64,000 nucleotides of DNA from Comamonas testosteroni (GTDB taxonomy: Bacteria; Pseudomonadota; Gammaproteobacteria; Burkholderiales; Burkholderiaceae_C): positions 3,410,001 to 3,474,000 of the forward strand of contig NZ_CP043568.1 in NCBI RefSeq assembly GCF_014076415.1. Reading direction: 5' to 3'. Every line of letters starts with the position of its first letter. The first letter of the stretch is position 1. This document shows, in pieces, positions 12,410 to 21,655 of this stretch. The translations under genes and the position numbers were made by a program. The notes beneath the pieces are model-generated. The model was given only the letters and a program-made list of their open reading frames with translations, was not told the DNA's origin and made no database searches.

Positions 12410-12423
12410 TTGACAAATGTCAA
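12410..12423. promoter_or_regulatory. FNR/DNR-type site TTGAC-N4-GTCAA
   Basis: A perfect palindrome TTGAC-AAAT-GTCAA matches the half-site layout of FNR/FixK/DNR-family regulators (TTGAY-N4-RTCAA). It lies in the 345-bp divergent gap between the GGDEF-EAL gene and the flavodoxin-like gene, 150 bp before the latter's ATG. Low-oxygen control of one or both neighbours is an inference. The rest of the gap (12272-12572) is AT-rich and shows no gene. Confidence 0.45.
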
Positions 12424-12572
12424 TATTTGCCGGAGCTTAGTCCCATTCAGGCCGCATCACAAACCACGACAACCCGTATCTTTTTAGCAACAACCAAACA
12501 GAACCACAGCGCTCTGCCCGGTTATTTCCACGCGCAAGCGCCTGCGGTTTGTCCAGCGGCAACAAGGCAACC

Positions 12573-13073
12573 ATGTCACAACGCACGACTCTGCTGATCG
12601 TCTACCACTCGCTGACTGGCGGCACCTTCCAGATGGTTGAAGCAGCCAGCACCGGCGCCCGGCAGGAGAAATCCGTCGAGGTCCGCGTACTGCATGCCTC
12701 CCAGGCCGGCCCACAAGACCTGTTGCAAGCTCAGGGCTATCTGTTTGCCACGCCCGAGAATCTGGCCGCCATCAGCGGTCTGATGAAGGACTTCTTCGAT
12801 CGAAGCTATTACGGTGTGCTTGACCGGATACAGGGCCGCCCCTATGCCAGTCTGGTCTGCGCCGGCAGCGACGGCCATAGTGCGGCAAGGCAGATGGAAC
12901 GCATTGCCACCGGCTGGCGCCTGAAGGCCGTGGCAGAGCCGCTCATCATCTGCACCCATGCTCAGACGCCGGAGGCCATACTCGCCCCCAAACAGATCCC
13001 GGCTGCCGATTTGCAGCGCTGCGAAGAATTGGGGCAGTCGCTGGCCACAGGGCTAGCCTTGGGCATTTTCTAG
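12573..13073 (+). CDS. flavodoxin family protein
   Basis: This is a 166-residue small flavodoxin-like protein. The N-terminal strand-loop LLIVYHSLTGGTFQM is the FMN phosphate-binding loop. A second loop (FATPENLAAISGLMKDFFDRSYY) resembles the segment that covers the isoalloxazine ring in NADPH-dependent FMN reductases and WrbA-like proteins. No signal peptide or membrane helix is present, so it is cytoplasmic. The ATG at 12573 (MSQRTT) is chosen over a TTG eight codons upstream because it aligns with the usual family N-terminus. The gene stands alone on the plus strand behind a possible FNR-type site, which would suit an electron carrier used at low oxygen. Its partner enzyme is unknown. Confidence 0.8.
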   Translation: MSQRTTLLIVYHSLTGGTFQMVEAASTGARQEKSVEVRVLHASQAGPQDLLQAQGYLFATPENLAAISGLMKDFFDRSYYGVLDRIQGRPYASLVCAGSDGHSAARQMERIATGWRLKAVAEPLIICTHAQTPEAILAPKQIPAADLQRCEELGQSLATGLALGIF

Positions 13074-13244
13074 AGCCAGCAAGGGTTTACCTGCATCATC
13101 CCGGGCAGGACAGGCTCTGTACAAAGGCAAGAATGAGGCCTTCGAATCGAGCCTTATAAATGTGCCATCATTGGGAACGCATGCTTTTTGTTAATGCGCG
13201 CTCCCATGCAGGCATAGTCTGCGACTCCACCAGCTCTTGCGTCC

Positions 13245-13883
13245 ATGATTGAACCAGACACCGCACGCCCCAAGCGCACGCCACGCGGCCCCAGTCCGCA
13301 AAAGACCCAGGCAACACGCCGCTCCATCGTGGCGGCTGCGTTTGCAGAATTTCTGGAACACGGCTATGCGCGTGGCACCACGGCTTCGGTTGCACAGCGC
13401 GCAGGGCTGTCCAAGGTCACGCTGTTTCGCTATTTCGATAGCAAGGAAGCCTTGTTCGAGGCAGTGATCCAGACACATATTGCCTCGGCCGCAGTGGCCT
13501 TGCAGTCGAGCCCCATGGACGAGCATGAATCCGTGGGCGAGTATCTGCTGCGCACGGTAGGTACCGCAGCAGAGGTCATCGACAGCAGCGGCCGCTCTGC
13601 CACGGCCAGGCTGGTCGTCGCCGAAGGCCTGGAGTTTCCGCTGCTGGCGCAGATGTATCGCCGCTACGTGCATGATGCCTTGCTCGAGCATTTCACCCGG
13701 CTCGCGCAGCTGGCCGCCAAACGTGGCGAACTCAAGGCACCCGAGCTGGTGCAGCACCCGGAATTGCTGCTCGCACCGCTGTGGCTGGCGATGATGAACA
13801 ACACCGTCATCCATCCCGAAGTGCCCATGAATGCCGGAACCCTGTTCCGACTCCAGGTGGCTCTGCTGTTCAAGATGCCTTGA
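13245..13883 (+). CDS. TetR/AcrR family transcriptional regulator
   Basis: This is a 212-residue one-component regulator. The N-terminal helix-turn-helix covers about residues 28-75 (RRSIVAAAFAEFLEHGYARGTTASVAQRAGLSKVTLFRYFDSKEAL), the standard TetR DNA-binding layout. The C-terminal half is an all-helical ligand-binding and dimer domain. A basic Pro-rich tail precedes the HTH. It converges on the end of the RND efflux operon (14013), with a shared terminator between them. It is therefore a candidate regulator of that pump, although TetR repressors of pumps are more often divergent from the first pump gene. No clear operator palindrome was seen in the 170 bp upstream. Confidence 0.9.
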   Translation: MIEPDTARPKRTPRGPSPQKTQATRRSIVAAAFAEFLEHGYARGTTASVAQRAGLSKVTLFRYFDSKEALFEAVIQTHIASAAVALQSSPMDEHESVGEYLLRTVGTAAEVIDSSGRSATARLVVAEGLEFPLLAQMYRRYVHDALLEHFTRLAQLAAKRGELKAPELVQHPELLLAPLWLAMMNNTVIHPEVPMNAGTLFRLQVALLFKMP

Positions 13884-13956
13884 CCTTGGATGTTGGCGCG
13901 CCGGAATCTCAATGGAATCCGGCTCAATCGCTTACTGGTAAAGCGCCAGTAGCTAT

Positions 13957-13990
13957 CAAAAAAAGCCACAGTCTTTCAGGCTGCGGCTTT
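13957..13990 (-). terminator. terminator of the RND efflux operon (GATAGCTA-type repeat adjoining)
   Basis: Arms AAAGCCACAG and CTGCGGCTTT pair with one mismatch. On the minus strand the stem is followed by seven T. It sits just past the efflux operon stop. It overlaps a copy of a dispersed element (about 13933-13963) with a CTGG/CCAG hairpin followed by TAGCTATCAAAA, seen also near 33951 and 25869. Confidence 0.7.
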
Positions 13991-14012
13991 GTTCATTGAG
14001 CGAGATCGCCCA

Positions 14013-15452
14013 TCAACCCTGCTGTGTGGCCTCTTCTCCACCCAGAGCCTTCCACAAGGTCACGCGGTTGAGCTGCTCAGACAGGCGCAGGGCTATCAGG
14101 GTCTGCTGTGCGCTATAGAGGCTGCGCTGCGCATCCAGTACCGTCAGATAGTTGTCCACGCCGGCCTTGAAGCGAGCATTCGACAAGTCGAAGGCTTTCT
14201 GGGTATTGGCCACCATGCTGATCTGTGCGGCCAGCCGCTCATCCCACTGGGCGCGGTCAGCCAGAACATCCGCCACCTCCTTGAAAGCCGTCTGCACGGA
14301 CTTCTCGTACTGACTCAGCGCAATGCGCTGATTGCTTTCGGCCACCTGTACATTGGCGCGGTTGCGGCCGCCATCAAAAATCGGCAGCTTGACCAGAGGG
14401 ATGAAACTCCAGGTGCTGTTGTTGTTGCCGAACAGACGGTCCAGCTCGTTGCTGCCGGTGCCGACACTGCCGGTGAGCGTGATGCTGGGAAACAGCGCCG
14501 CTCTGGCTGCACCGATATTGGCATTCATGGCCTGCAGATTGCGCTCCGCAGCCTGCACATCCGGACGCTTGAGCAGTACCGACGAGGGCAGAGGTACGGG
14601 CACGACCTTGAGAGCCGCCGTGTCTGCCGCACCCGCCAGGGTCTGGGCGTTGGGCAGCAGCTGTGCAGGCACCGGACCACCTGCCAGCAGTTGCAGGGCA
14701 TTGCGATCCCTGTCGACCTGGGAGGTGTAGCTGGCCACATCACCGCGTGCCGTATCGACCGTGGTCTGGTTCTGGGCCAGCACCAAACCGGAGGTCGAGC
14801 CCAGCTCATGCATGCGCCGTGTCAGCTCAAAAGCCTTGATACGGCTGTCCAGCGTGTCCCTGGCCAGTTGCAGGCGCGCCTGGTCGGCCGCCAGCGTCAG
14901 CCAGGCATTGGCAACATCGGCCACCAGACCGATCTGCACATTGCGCCGGTTGTCCTGGCTTTGCAGAAACTGCTGCAGCGAGGCTTCGCTCAGATTGCGG
15001 ATGCGTCCCCACAGATCCAGCTCGTAGCTGGCGAAACCCAGCTGGGCCGTGTATTGCTCGGTGACGCTGGAGCGCCCTGCCGTCGTCAGATCCCCTGCGG
15101 TGCGCGTGCGATTGCTCTGCGCCTGGGCCGTGATGCCCGGCAGCAGATCGGCTCTTGTGATGCCGTACTGGGCCCGGGCCTTCTCGATGTTCTCCAGCGC
15201 GACGCGCAGATCGCGATTGTTGCTCAGTGCCAGCGCCACCACCTCGCGCAGCTGCGGCGACTGCAACCATTGCAGCGCCTGGGCCTGTTGCAGCGCAGCC
15301 TCGCTGGCCTGGGCCGGCACGGCGTTGCCGGACACGGTCTCGGGTACGGGCAGATCAGGCGCTTTATAGGCCGGAGCCAGGTTGCAGCCTGCCAGCAAGG
15401 CCGTCACTGCGGCTGCGGCCAAGGTCGAAAGTTTCATGCTCGGGCGCCTCAT
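14013..15452 (-). CDS. RND efflux outer membrane lipoprotein (OprM/NodT family)
   Basis: This 479-residue outer membrane channel is the exit duct of the tripartite pump. The signal peptide ends in a lipobox LLAGC (Cys23 from this start), so it is lipid anchored. Two repeated outer-membrane-efflux domains follow, rich in long helices (for example LRVALENIEKARAQYG and LAQNQTTVDTARGDVASY). The start at 15452 overlaps the pump gene stop by 4 bp (ATGA), which indicates translational coupling; an internal ATG at 15437 is the alternative. It is the last gene of the operon and is followed by an intrinsic terminator. The closest named relatives by layout are OprM, TtgC and OprB-type channels. Confidence 0.95.
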   Translation of the reverse strand: MRRPSMKLSTLAAAAVTALLAGCNLAPAYKAPDLPVPETVSGNAVPAQASEAALQQAQALQWLQSPQLREVVALALSNNRDLRVALENIEKARAQYGITRADLLPGITAQAQSNRTRTAGDLTTAGRSSVTEQYTAQLGFASYELDLWGRIRNLSEASLQQFLQSQDNRRNVQIGLVADVANAWLTLAADQARLQLARDTLDSRIKAFELTRRMHELGSTSGLVLAQNQTTVDTARGDVASYTSQVDRDRNALQLLAGGPVPAQLLPNAQTLAGAADTAALKVVPVPLPSSVLLKRPDVQAAERNLQAMNANIGAARAALFPSITLTGSVGTGSNELDRLFGNNNSTWSFIPLVKLPIFDGGRNRANVQVAESNQRIALSQYEKSVQTAFKEVADVLADRAQWDERLAAQISMVANTQKAFDLSNARFKAGVDNYLTVLDAQRSLYSAQQTLIALRLSEQLNRVTLWKALGGEEATQQG

Positions 15453-18400
15453 GCTGCGCTCTCCTTGTTGACGTCAGCCGTCTCATCGCTGCGCGAGCGG
15501 CTCTTGAACCAGCTGCGCACCAGCAGGAAGAACACCGGCACGAGGAAGATACCCAGTACCGTCGATGCCACCATGCCGCCCAATACGGCCGTGCCGATGG
15601 CATTGCGACCACCAGCGCCAGCGCCGGTGCCGATGGCCAGCGGAATCACGCCGAAACCGAAGGCCAGAGAAGTCATCAGGATGGGACGCAGACGCAGACG
15701 CACGGCTTCCACCGTCGCGTCGAACAGCTTCTTGCCCTGCTCCTGCAGCTGCACCGCAAACTCCACGATCAGGATCGCGTTCTTTGCCGCGAGACCCACG
15801 GTGGTGAGCAGGCCGACCTGGAAATACACGTCGTTGGTCAAGCCACGGGTATAGGTCGCCAGCAGCGCCCCCACCACGCCCAGCGGCACGGCCAGCATCA
15901 CCGACAGCGGCACCGTCCAGCTTTCATACAGCGCAGCCAGGCACAGGAAGACGAACAGAATCGAGATGGCATACAGCATGGGCGCCTGCGCACCGGACTG
16001 GCGCTCCTGCAGCGAAGCTCCCGTCCATTCGTAGGCAATGCCGTTGGGCAGCTTCTTCAAGATGTCTTCCACCGTCTCCATGGCCGTACCCGAGCTGATG
16101 CCCGCTGCGGCACGGCCTTCAAACTCATAGGCCGGACTGCCGTTATAGCGCAGCAGCTGGGGAGAACCATAGGCCCAGTAGGTTTTGGAGAACGAACCAA
16201 ACGGCACCATCTCGCCCTTGTTGTTGCGTACCGTCCATTTGGCGATATCGCCAGGCAGCATGCGGTACTGGGCATCGCCCATGATGTAGACACGCTTGAC
16301 GCGACCGTTGTTCAAGAAGTCGTTCACATAGGTGCCGCCCATGGCGCTGGAGAGCACGCTGTTGATGTCGCTATACGCCAGCCCCAGAGCAGCAGCCTTG
16401 CGGTCATCCACATCCACGCGCAGCTCGCTGGCGTCTTCCAGATTGGTCGTGCGCACGGCCGTCAGCAGATTGTTGGCGCGCATTTCGCTCAGAACCTGAT
16501 CACGCGCGGCGAGCAGTGCTTCATGGCCCGCACCATTGATGTCCTTGATCATGAAGTTGTAGCCGGAACTCGAACCCAGGCCGCGCACCGCCGGTGGCAA
16601 CACCACTTGCACGCGCGCATCGCGGATGCTGGCCAGATCCTTGGTCGCCTTGTTCGCAATGGCCGCAGCCGATTGCGAAGGCAGCGGACGCATGCTCCAG
16701 GGTTTCAGACGGATAAAGCCGCGCGCCGAACTCTGGTCGCCGTTGAGGCCCGAAACCTGGTTGAAGCTGATCACATCCGGCTGCTTGGCCAGATACTCGC
16801 GCACCTGGTCCAGGACCTCCTGCAGACGGGCGTCAGAAGCGCCAGACGGCAGATTGACGTTGACATAGACAAAGCCCTGGTCCTCATCGGGCAGAAAGGA
16901 GGTGGGCAGCTTGGCCATCAGCAACCAGACTGCGGCCAGAACCGCCAGGAAGATCAGCATCATGCGCTTGGCCCGGCCCAGGCTGAAAGCCACTGTGCTC
17001 TGGTAACGATTGGCCGAAGCATCGAAATTGCGGTTGAACCAGCGAAAGAATCGGTCGTTGATGCCCAGCACCCCGGAGCGTATGGGGCGCTCATGGCCGT
17101 CGCCATGGCTGCGATCCGGAGCCTTGAGAAGCGTTGCGCACAGCGCCGGTGTCAGCGTCAGGGCCACGAACACGGACAGCGCCATGGCCGCCACAATGGT
17201 GATGGAGAACTGGCGGTAGATCACACCGGTCGAGCCGCCGAAGAAAGCCATGGGCACGAACACCGCCGACAGCGTGACCCCGATGCCGACCAGCGCGGGC
17301 GTGATTTCCTTCATGGACTGGCGCGTCGCCTCCTTGGGAGACTTGCCCGTCTCGTGCATCACCCGCTCCACGTTCTCGACCACCACGATGGCATCGTCCA
17401 CCAGCAGGCCGATGGCCAGCACCATGGCGAACATCGTCAGGGTGTTGATGGAGAAGCCCGCGACGGACAGCACGCCGAAGGTGCCCAGCAGCACCACCGG
17501 CACGGCAATGGCGGGGATCAGCGTGGCACGGAAGTTCTGCAGGAACACGAACATCACGATCACCACCAGCACCATGGCCTCGCCCAGCGCATGCACCACC
17601 TCGCTGATTGATGCCCGTACAAAGGGCGTGGAGTCCGAGCTCACGAAGTAGTCGATCTGGTTGGGAAAGAAGGGCTTGAGCTCGGCCAGCTTGGCGGCCA
17701 CTGCATCCGACACCGCCATGGCGTTGGCACCATCGGCCAGGATGATGCCCATGCCCGCACCTGGCATGCCGTTGAGCTTGGCCTGAATGGAAAGATTGTC
17801 GGCCCCCAGTTCCACCCGAGCCACGTCCTTGATGGTGACGACAGAGCCGTCATTCGAAGACTTGAGCACGATGCTCTCGAACTGCTCCACCGTCTTGAGC
17901 TTGGTACGCGCCGTAATGGTTGCGTTCAGCTGCTGGTTCTGCACCGCCGGCAGAGCTCCCAGCTGGCCTGCAGAGACCTGGGCATTCTGCGCGTTGAGCG
18001 CGCTGCTCAGATCGGAGGGAATCAGCCCGTATTTCTCCATCTTGGCCGGGTCCATCCAGATGCGCATCGCATAGGGCGTACCGAAGACGTTGATGTCACC
18101 GACACCCTCGATACGCCCGATGATGTCCACCAGATTGCTGTTGATGTAATCGCCGATGTCCACGGCGGTCACGTCCTCATCGGGCGAATAGAAGCTGTAG
18201 GTAACCAGAAAGTCCTGGCCTCCCTTGTTGATGAAGACACCACGCGTCTTCACAGCGTCCGGCAGGCGGTTGACCGCGCCCTGAATCTTGTTTTGCACCT
18301 GCACCTGCGCCACGTCGACATTGGTTCCCGGGGCAAATGTCAGCGTGATACGCGCCTGACCCGACGCATTGCTGGTCGAGCTCATATAGAGCATGTTGTC

Positions 18401-18616
18401 GATGCCCTTGATCTGCTGCTCGATGATCTGCGTCACCGAGTTTTCTACCGTCTCGGCCGAAGCACCCGTGTACTGTGCGCCGATGGTCACTCGGGGCGGA
18501 GCGATTTCGGGGTACTGCTCCAGCGGCAGCAGCTTGATTGACAAAGCCCCGGCCAGCATGATGATGATGGCGATGACCCACGCAAAGATAGGCCGGTTGA
18601 TGAAGAACTGAGCCAT
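15449..18616 (-). CDS. RND multidrug efflux pump, HAE1 family (AcrB/MexB-like)
   Basis: This 1055-residue inner membrane drug/proton antiporter is full length for the HAE1 family. It has the N-terminal MAQFFINRPIFAWVIAI helix, two large periplasmic loops and twelve membrane helices. The paired aspartates of helix 4 sit in the segment LLVDDAIVVVENVERVM and serve proton relay. The porter and funnel domains show conserved blocks such as GAQYTGASAETVENSVTQ. Exported compounds typically include beta-lactams, dyes, detergents and solvents, but specificity cannot be predicted here. The gene lies 18 bp downstream of the membrane fusion gene and overlaps the channel gene by 4 bp. It is the middle gene of a complete AcrAB-TolC/MexAB-OprM type operon. 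Confidence 0.97.
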   Translation of the reverse strand: MAQFFINRPIFAWVIAIIIMLAGALSIKLLPLEQYPEIAPPRVTIGAQYTGASAETVENSVTQIIEQQIKGIDNMLYMSSTSNASGQARITLTFAPGTNVDVAQVQVQNKIQGAVNRLPDAVKTRGVFINKGGQDFLVTYSFYSPDEDVTAVDIGDYINSNLVDIIGRIEGVGDINVFGTPYAMRIWMDPAKMEKYGLIPSDLSSALNAQNAQVSAGQLGALPAVQNQQLNATITARTKLKTVEQFESIVLKSSNDGSVVTIKDVARVELGADNLSIQAKLNGMPGAGMGIILADGANAMAVSDAVAAKLAELKPFFPNQIDYFVSSDSTPFVRASISEVVHALGEAMVLVVIVMFVFLQNFRATLIPAIAVPVVLLGTFGVLSVAGFSINTLTMFAMVLAIGLLVDDAIVVVENVERVMHETGKSPKEATRQSMKEITPALVGIGVTLSAVFVPMAFFGGSTGVIYRQFSITIVAAMALSVFVALTLTPALCATLLKAPDRSHGDGHERPIRSGVLGINDRFFRWFNRNFDASANRYQSTVAFSLGRAKRMMLIFLAVLAAVWLLMAKLPTSFLPDEDQGFVYVNVNLPSGASDARLQEVLDQVREYLAKQPDVISFNQVSGLNGDQSSARGFIRLKPWSMRPLPSQSAAAIANKATKDLASIRDARVQVVLPPAVRGLGSSSGYNFMIKDINGAGHEALLAARDQVLSEMRANNLLTAVRTTNLEDASELRVDVDDRKAAALGLAYSDINSVLSSAMGGTYVNDFLNNGRVKRVYIMGDAQYRMLPGDIAKWTVRNNKGEMVPFGSFSKTYWAYGSPQLLRYNGSPAYEFEGRAAAGISSGTAMETVEDILKKLPNGIAYEWTGASLQERQSGAQAPMLYAISILFVFLCLAALYESWTVPLSVMLAVPLGVVGALLATYTRGLTNDVYFQVGLLTTVGLAAKNAILIVEFAVQLQEQGKKLFDATVEAVRLRLRPILMTSLAFGFGVIPLAIGTGAGAGGRNAIGTAVLGGMVASTVLGIFLVPVFFLLVRSWFKSRSRSDETADVNKESAA

Positions 18617-18634
18617 GTGTGTCGCCTGCCTTGC

Positions 18635-19969
18635 TTACTTCTTGGCAGGGGCATCGGCAGCGGCCTGCACGGGCGGCGCGCCCCGCAGGCTCTTGCGCTC
18701 GGCCTTGGCCTTCAGATCCACCTCCACGGCCTGGACCTTGTCGCCTGGCTTGATGCGCTGAAAGCCATCCACCATCACACGCTCGCCGGCTTTCAGGCCC
18801 GTCTTGAGCAACCAGAAAGCGCCCACGGCGCGGTCCAGTTCCACGTCTCGCTTTTCAACCACATCGCCGTCCTTGACGACCATGACATTGGCACGCCCGG
18901 TCAGATCGCGGGTGACCGACTGCTGCGGGACCAGCAATGCATCCGGTGCCAGAGCCGTTGGCAGCAGGGCCTTCACATACATGCCGGGCATGAGCATGCC
19001 GTCGGGATTGGGCACCTCGGCACGCAGGGTCAGCGTGCCGGTCGTGTCGTTGACGATCACGCCCGCAAAGGCCAGCTTGCCCTGATGCGGGTAGTCGCTG
19101 CCGTCGTCGAGCTGGATGCGCACGGGAATCTTGTTGCCTTCCACCTTCTGGTAGCGGCCGGAATCCAGATCGCGCTTGAGCTGCATCAGATCGGTGCTGG
19201 ACTGGGTGAAGTCCACATACATGGGATCCAGCCGCACGATGGTGGTGAGCGCCGTGGCCTGATTGGCCGTGACCAGCGCACCGGGCGTGACGGCAGACAG
19301 CGCGATGCGACCGCCGATCGGTGCTTCGATCCGGCTGTACTTGAGATTGATGCGTGCGGTTTCCAGATTGGCCTTGGCCACGGCCACATCCGATGCGGAC
19401 TGGGCCGCCGCCGCCTGGCTTTCGTCAAACGCCTGCTTGCTGATCGCGTCGATCTTGACCAGCTCGGCATTGCGCCGTGCCGTTGCAGCCAGCGTGCGCT
19501 GGCTGGCTTCGGCCTTGGCCACGGCTGCCGCAGCGCTGGTCTCGGCAGCCTTCAACGATGCGGCGTCGATCTGATAGAGCTGCTGACCTTGTTTGACCAG
19601 AGCACCTTCGGTGAACAAGCGCTGCTGAATGATGCCCGAGACCTGGGGACGCACTTCGGCCGTCATGAAGGCACGGGTGCGCCCCGGCAGGCTGGCATCC
19701 AACTGCTGACTTTGCGACTGCAAGGTAACCACGCCGACTTTGGGCTCGGACCTGGGCGGGCCTTTTTGCTCTGCCTCGGGCTTGGAGCAGCCCGCCAGCG
19801 CAGCGGCAATCAGCATGGCTCCCAAAGCCAGTGTCCAGCGCTGCTGGCGATGACCTTGCTGGCTTGCACTGGGCAGGCAAGAAAAATGCGCCTCTCGGCG
19901 CGGGCTCAGCGAAGCGGGCTGATCAATCTTCATACGTGGAGCGGTCTGAACTAAAGAACTTGTCAACAT
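18635..19969 (-). CDS. RND efflux membrane fusion lipoprotein (AcrA/MexA-like)
   Basis: This periplasmic adaptor (444 residues from this start) links the pump to the outer membrane channel. A lipobox-like AALAGC is followed by SKPE. Lipoyl/barrel-sandwich halves (VRPQVSGIIQQRLFTEGALVKQGQQLYQID and RIEAPIGGRIALSAVTPGALV) flank a helical hairpin, and a beta-barrel follows. The cysteine lies at residue 61 from the first ATG, which is far for a lipoprotein signal. The start at 19933 (MKIDQ) or one further in is possible; no start has a convincing ribosome site. It is the first gene of the operon. The promoter region upstream has an A/T-rich stretch and a short ATTGT-N6-ACAAT repeat centred near 19975. 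Confidence 0.93.
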   Translation of the reverse strand: MLTSSLVQTAPRMKIDQPASLSPRREAHFSCLPSASQQGHRQQRWTLALGAMLIAAALAGCSKPEAEQKGPPRSEPKVGVVTLQSQSQQLDASLPGRTRAFMTAEVRPQVSGIIQQRLFTEGALVKQGQQLYQIDAASLKAAETSAAAAVAKAEASQRTLAATARRNAELVKIDAISKQAFDESQAAAAQSASDVAVAKANLETARINLKYSRIEAPIGGRIALSAVTPGALVTANQATALTTIVRLDPMYVDFTQSSTDLMQLKRDLDSGRYQKVEGNKIPVRIQLDDGSDYPHQGKLAFAGVIVNDTTGTLTLRAEVPNPDGMLMPGMYVKALLPTALAPDALLVPQQSVTRDLTGRANVMVVKDGDVVEKRDVELDRAVGAFWLLKTGLKAGERVMVDGFQRIKPGDKVQAVEVDLKAKAERKSLRGAPPVQAAADAPAKK

Positions 19970-20221
19970 TGTGCGCCGACAATATTAATAAAATGTAAAG
20001 CGGCCAAGGGCGCAATGACATGCTGGCAATCACCCGCCTGCCATTCTCCTGTCATGCTGGCATGCGGCGTCGCAGCACCCGCTGGCTTGAGACACCACTG
20101 TAGAAAACCTTGGCAGCAAGGCTCCTCGTCATAACGGACTAGAGCCAGCACCCGCAAAACGCCGAAACCGGCAACTGGCTGCGCTCTCAATATCAGGACA
20201 GAAGCCGCTTCTGCTGCCAAA

Positions 20222-21655
20222 TCAATGCTGCGGCTTGCCCGGGCGTATGCGCAAGATGCTGAAAACTCCGGCCAGCGCCGCAAAACCGCCGGCCACAGCC
20301 AGCGCCAGCAGTTCAGCATTGCCGCCATGCCCGCCCGAGATGGCAAAGATGGTGGCCAGCACCACGGCACCCAGTGTCTGACCTGTCATGCGGGCAGAAC
20401 TCAGCATGCCACCCGCTGCACCACTGCGCGACATGGGGGCCGAAGTGACGATGGTGTGATTGTTGGGCGACTGGTAGAGCGCGAAGCCGCTGCCCGCCAG
20501 CAGCATGCGCCAGACCATGTCCCAGTGCGCCACATCGACCGGCATGGCCGCCAGCAGCCACAGTCCACAGGCAAACATGGCCATGCCGATACCGCCCAGC
20601 AGCCCGTCGGGATACTTGCCGATCAGGCGCCCGGCCACCGGCGCCGTCAGCATGGTGGCCGCCGGCCAGGCCGTGATCAGCATGCCTGCCTCCATGGGTG
20701 ACAGACCGCGCGCCTCCAGCAGCAGGAACGGCAGGGCCAGATACGACAGCATCTGCGCGCAGAAGGCAGAGACCGAGCCGCACATCGACAGCCGGAACAC
20801 GGGAATGCGCATCAGATCGACGGGGAACAGCGGAGCTGTCTTGTGCCACTGGCGGCGCAGATAGACGTAGCCGACCACCAGCCCGCCGCCCAGCAGCCAC
20901 CAGCCCGAAGGCATCAGCGGGCTGCCCGCAGCGCCCTGATCCTGCCCCATGCGCACGCCCAGTTGCTCACCGCCCAGAAAAAGCAGGGTGAACATCAGAA
21001 TATTGAGCAATACGTCAAGCGCCGCTATCGGCTCGCCATCCTTGCGCACCACGGGGTTGGCCGGCAGCGCCTTGCGCCCCATCCACAAGGTGATCAAGCC
21101 CAGCGGCACATTGATGGCAAACAGCCAGGGCCAGTTGGCAACCGACAGGATGGCAGCGGCCACCGAAGGCCCGGCCATGGACGAGGTCGCCACCACCAGC
21201 GAGTTGATGGCCATGCCGCGTCCCAGCATCGCGCGCGGATAGGTCAGGCGCACCAGCGCCGCATTGACGCTCATGATGCCCGCTGCACCCATGCCTTGAA
21301 ACACGCGCGCTGCAATCAGCGTGCTCAGCGAGCTGGCCAGCGTGGCCGCCACCGAGGCAATGACAAACACCGTCATGCCCAGCAGATAGATGCGCCGATA
21401 ACCCAGGCGCTCGCCCAGGGCTGCCAGCGGCAGCAGCAGCACCAGGCCGGCAAGCTGATAGGCGTTGACCACCCATAGCGTCAGGGACGAGCTGGCCTGC
21501 AGCTCGCGCGCAATGGCGGGCAAGGCCAGATTGACGATGCTGCTGTCCAGCACCGACAGCGTCAGCCCCAGAATGATGACCAGCATGGCGCGGCCACGCG
21601 CACCGTCAGGCAGGCCGTCGTAGGCAGGGGAAGCTTGGGCAGTGCTCTCAGTCAT
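20222..21655 (-). CDS. MFS transporter, DHA2/EmrB-QacA type
   Basis: This 477-residue proton-driven exporter is predicted to have 14 membrane helices, as in DHA2 drug exporters. Characteristic early motifs are LSVLDSSIVNLALPAIARELQ (motif D1-like) and LGERLGYRRIYLLGMTVF (motif A). The start at 21655 (MTESTAQ) overlaps the upstream transporter gene by 8 bp in ATGACTGA fashion, so the two are probably translated together. A GTG six codons upstream is the alternative. The pair resembles tandem drug or metabolite exporters. The substrate is unknown, and no regulator gene lies next to it. The downstream stretch 19970-20221 shows no gene. Confidence 0.92.
   Translation of the reverse strand: MTESTAQASPAYDGLPDGARGRAMLVIILGLTLSVLDSSIVNLALPAIARELQASSSLTLWVVNAYQLAGLVLLLPLAALGERLGYRRIYLLGMTVFVIASVAATLASSLSTLIAARVFQGMGAAGIMSVNAALVRLTYPRAMLGRGMAINSLVVATSSMAGPSVAAAILSVANWPWLFAINVPLGLITLWMGRKALPANPVVRKDGEPIAALDVLLNILMFTLLFLGGEQLGVRMGQDQGAAGSPLMPSGWWLLGGGLVVGYVYLRRQWHKTAPLFPVDLMRIPVFRLSMCGSVSAFCAQMLSYLALPFLLLEARGLSPMEAGMLITAWPAATMLTAPVAGRLIGKYPDGLLGGIGMAMFACGLWLLAAMPVDVAHWDMVWRMLLAGSGFALYQSPNNHTIVTSAPMSRSGAAGGMLSSARMTGQTLGAVVLATIFAISGGHGGNAELLALAVAGGFAALAGVFSILRIRPGKPQH

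Noticed and set aside
13989..17611. Long plus-strand open frames opposite the RND efflux genes
   Set aside because: They overlap the pump and channel genes entirely, with no ribosome site and no recognisable domain.
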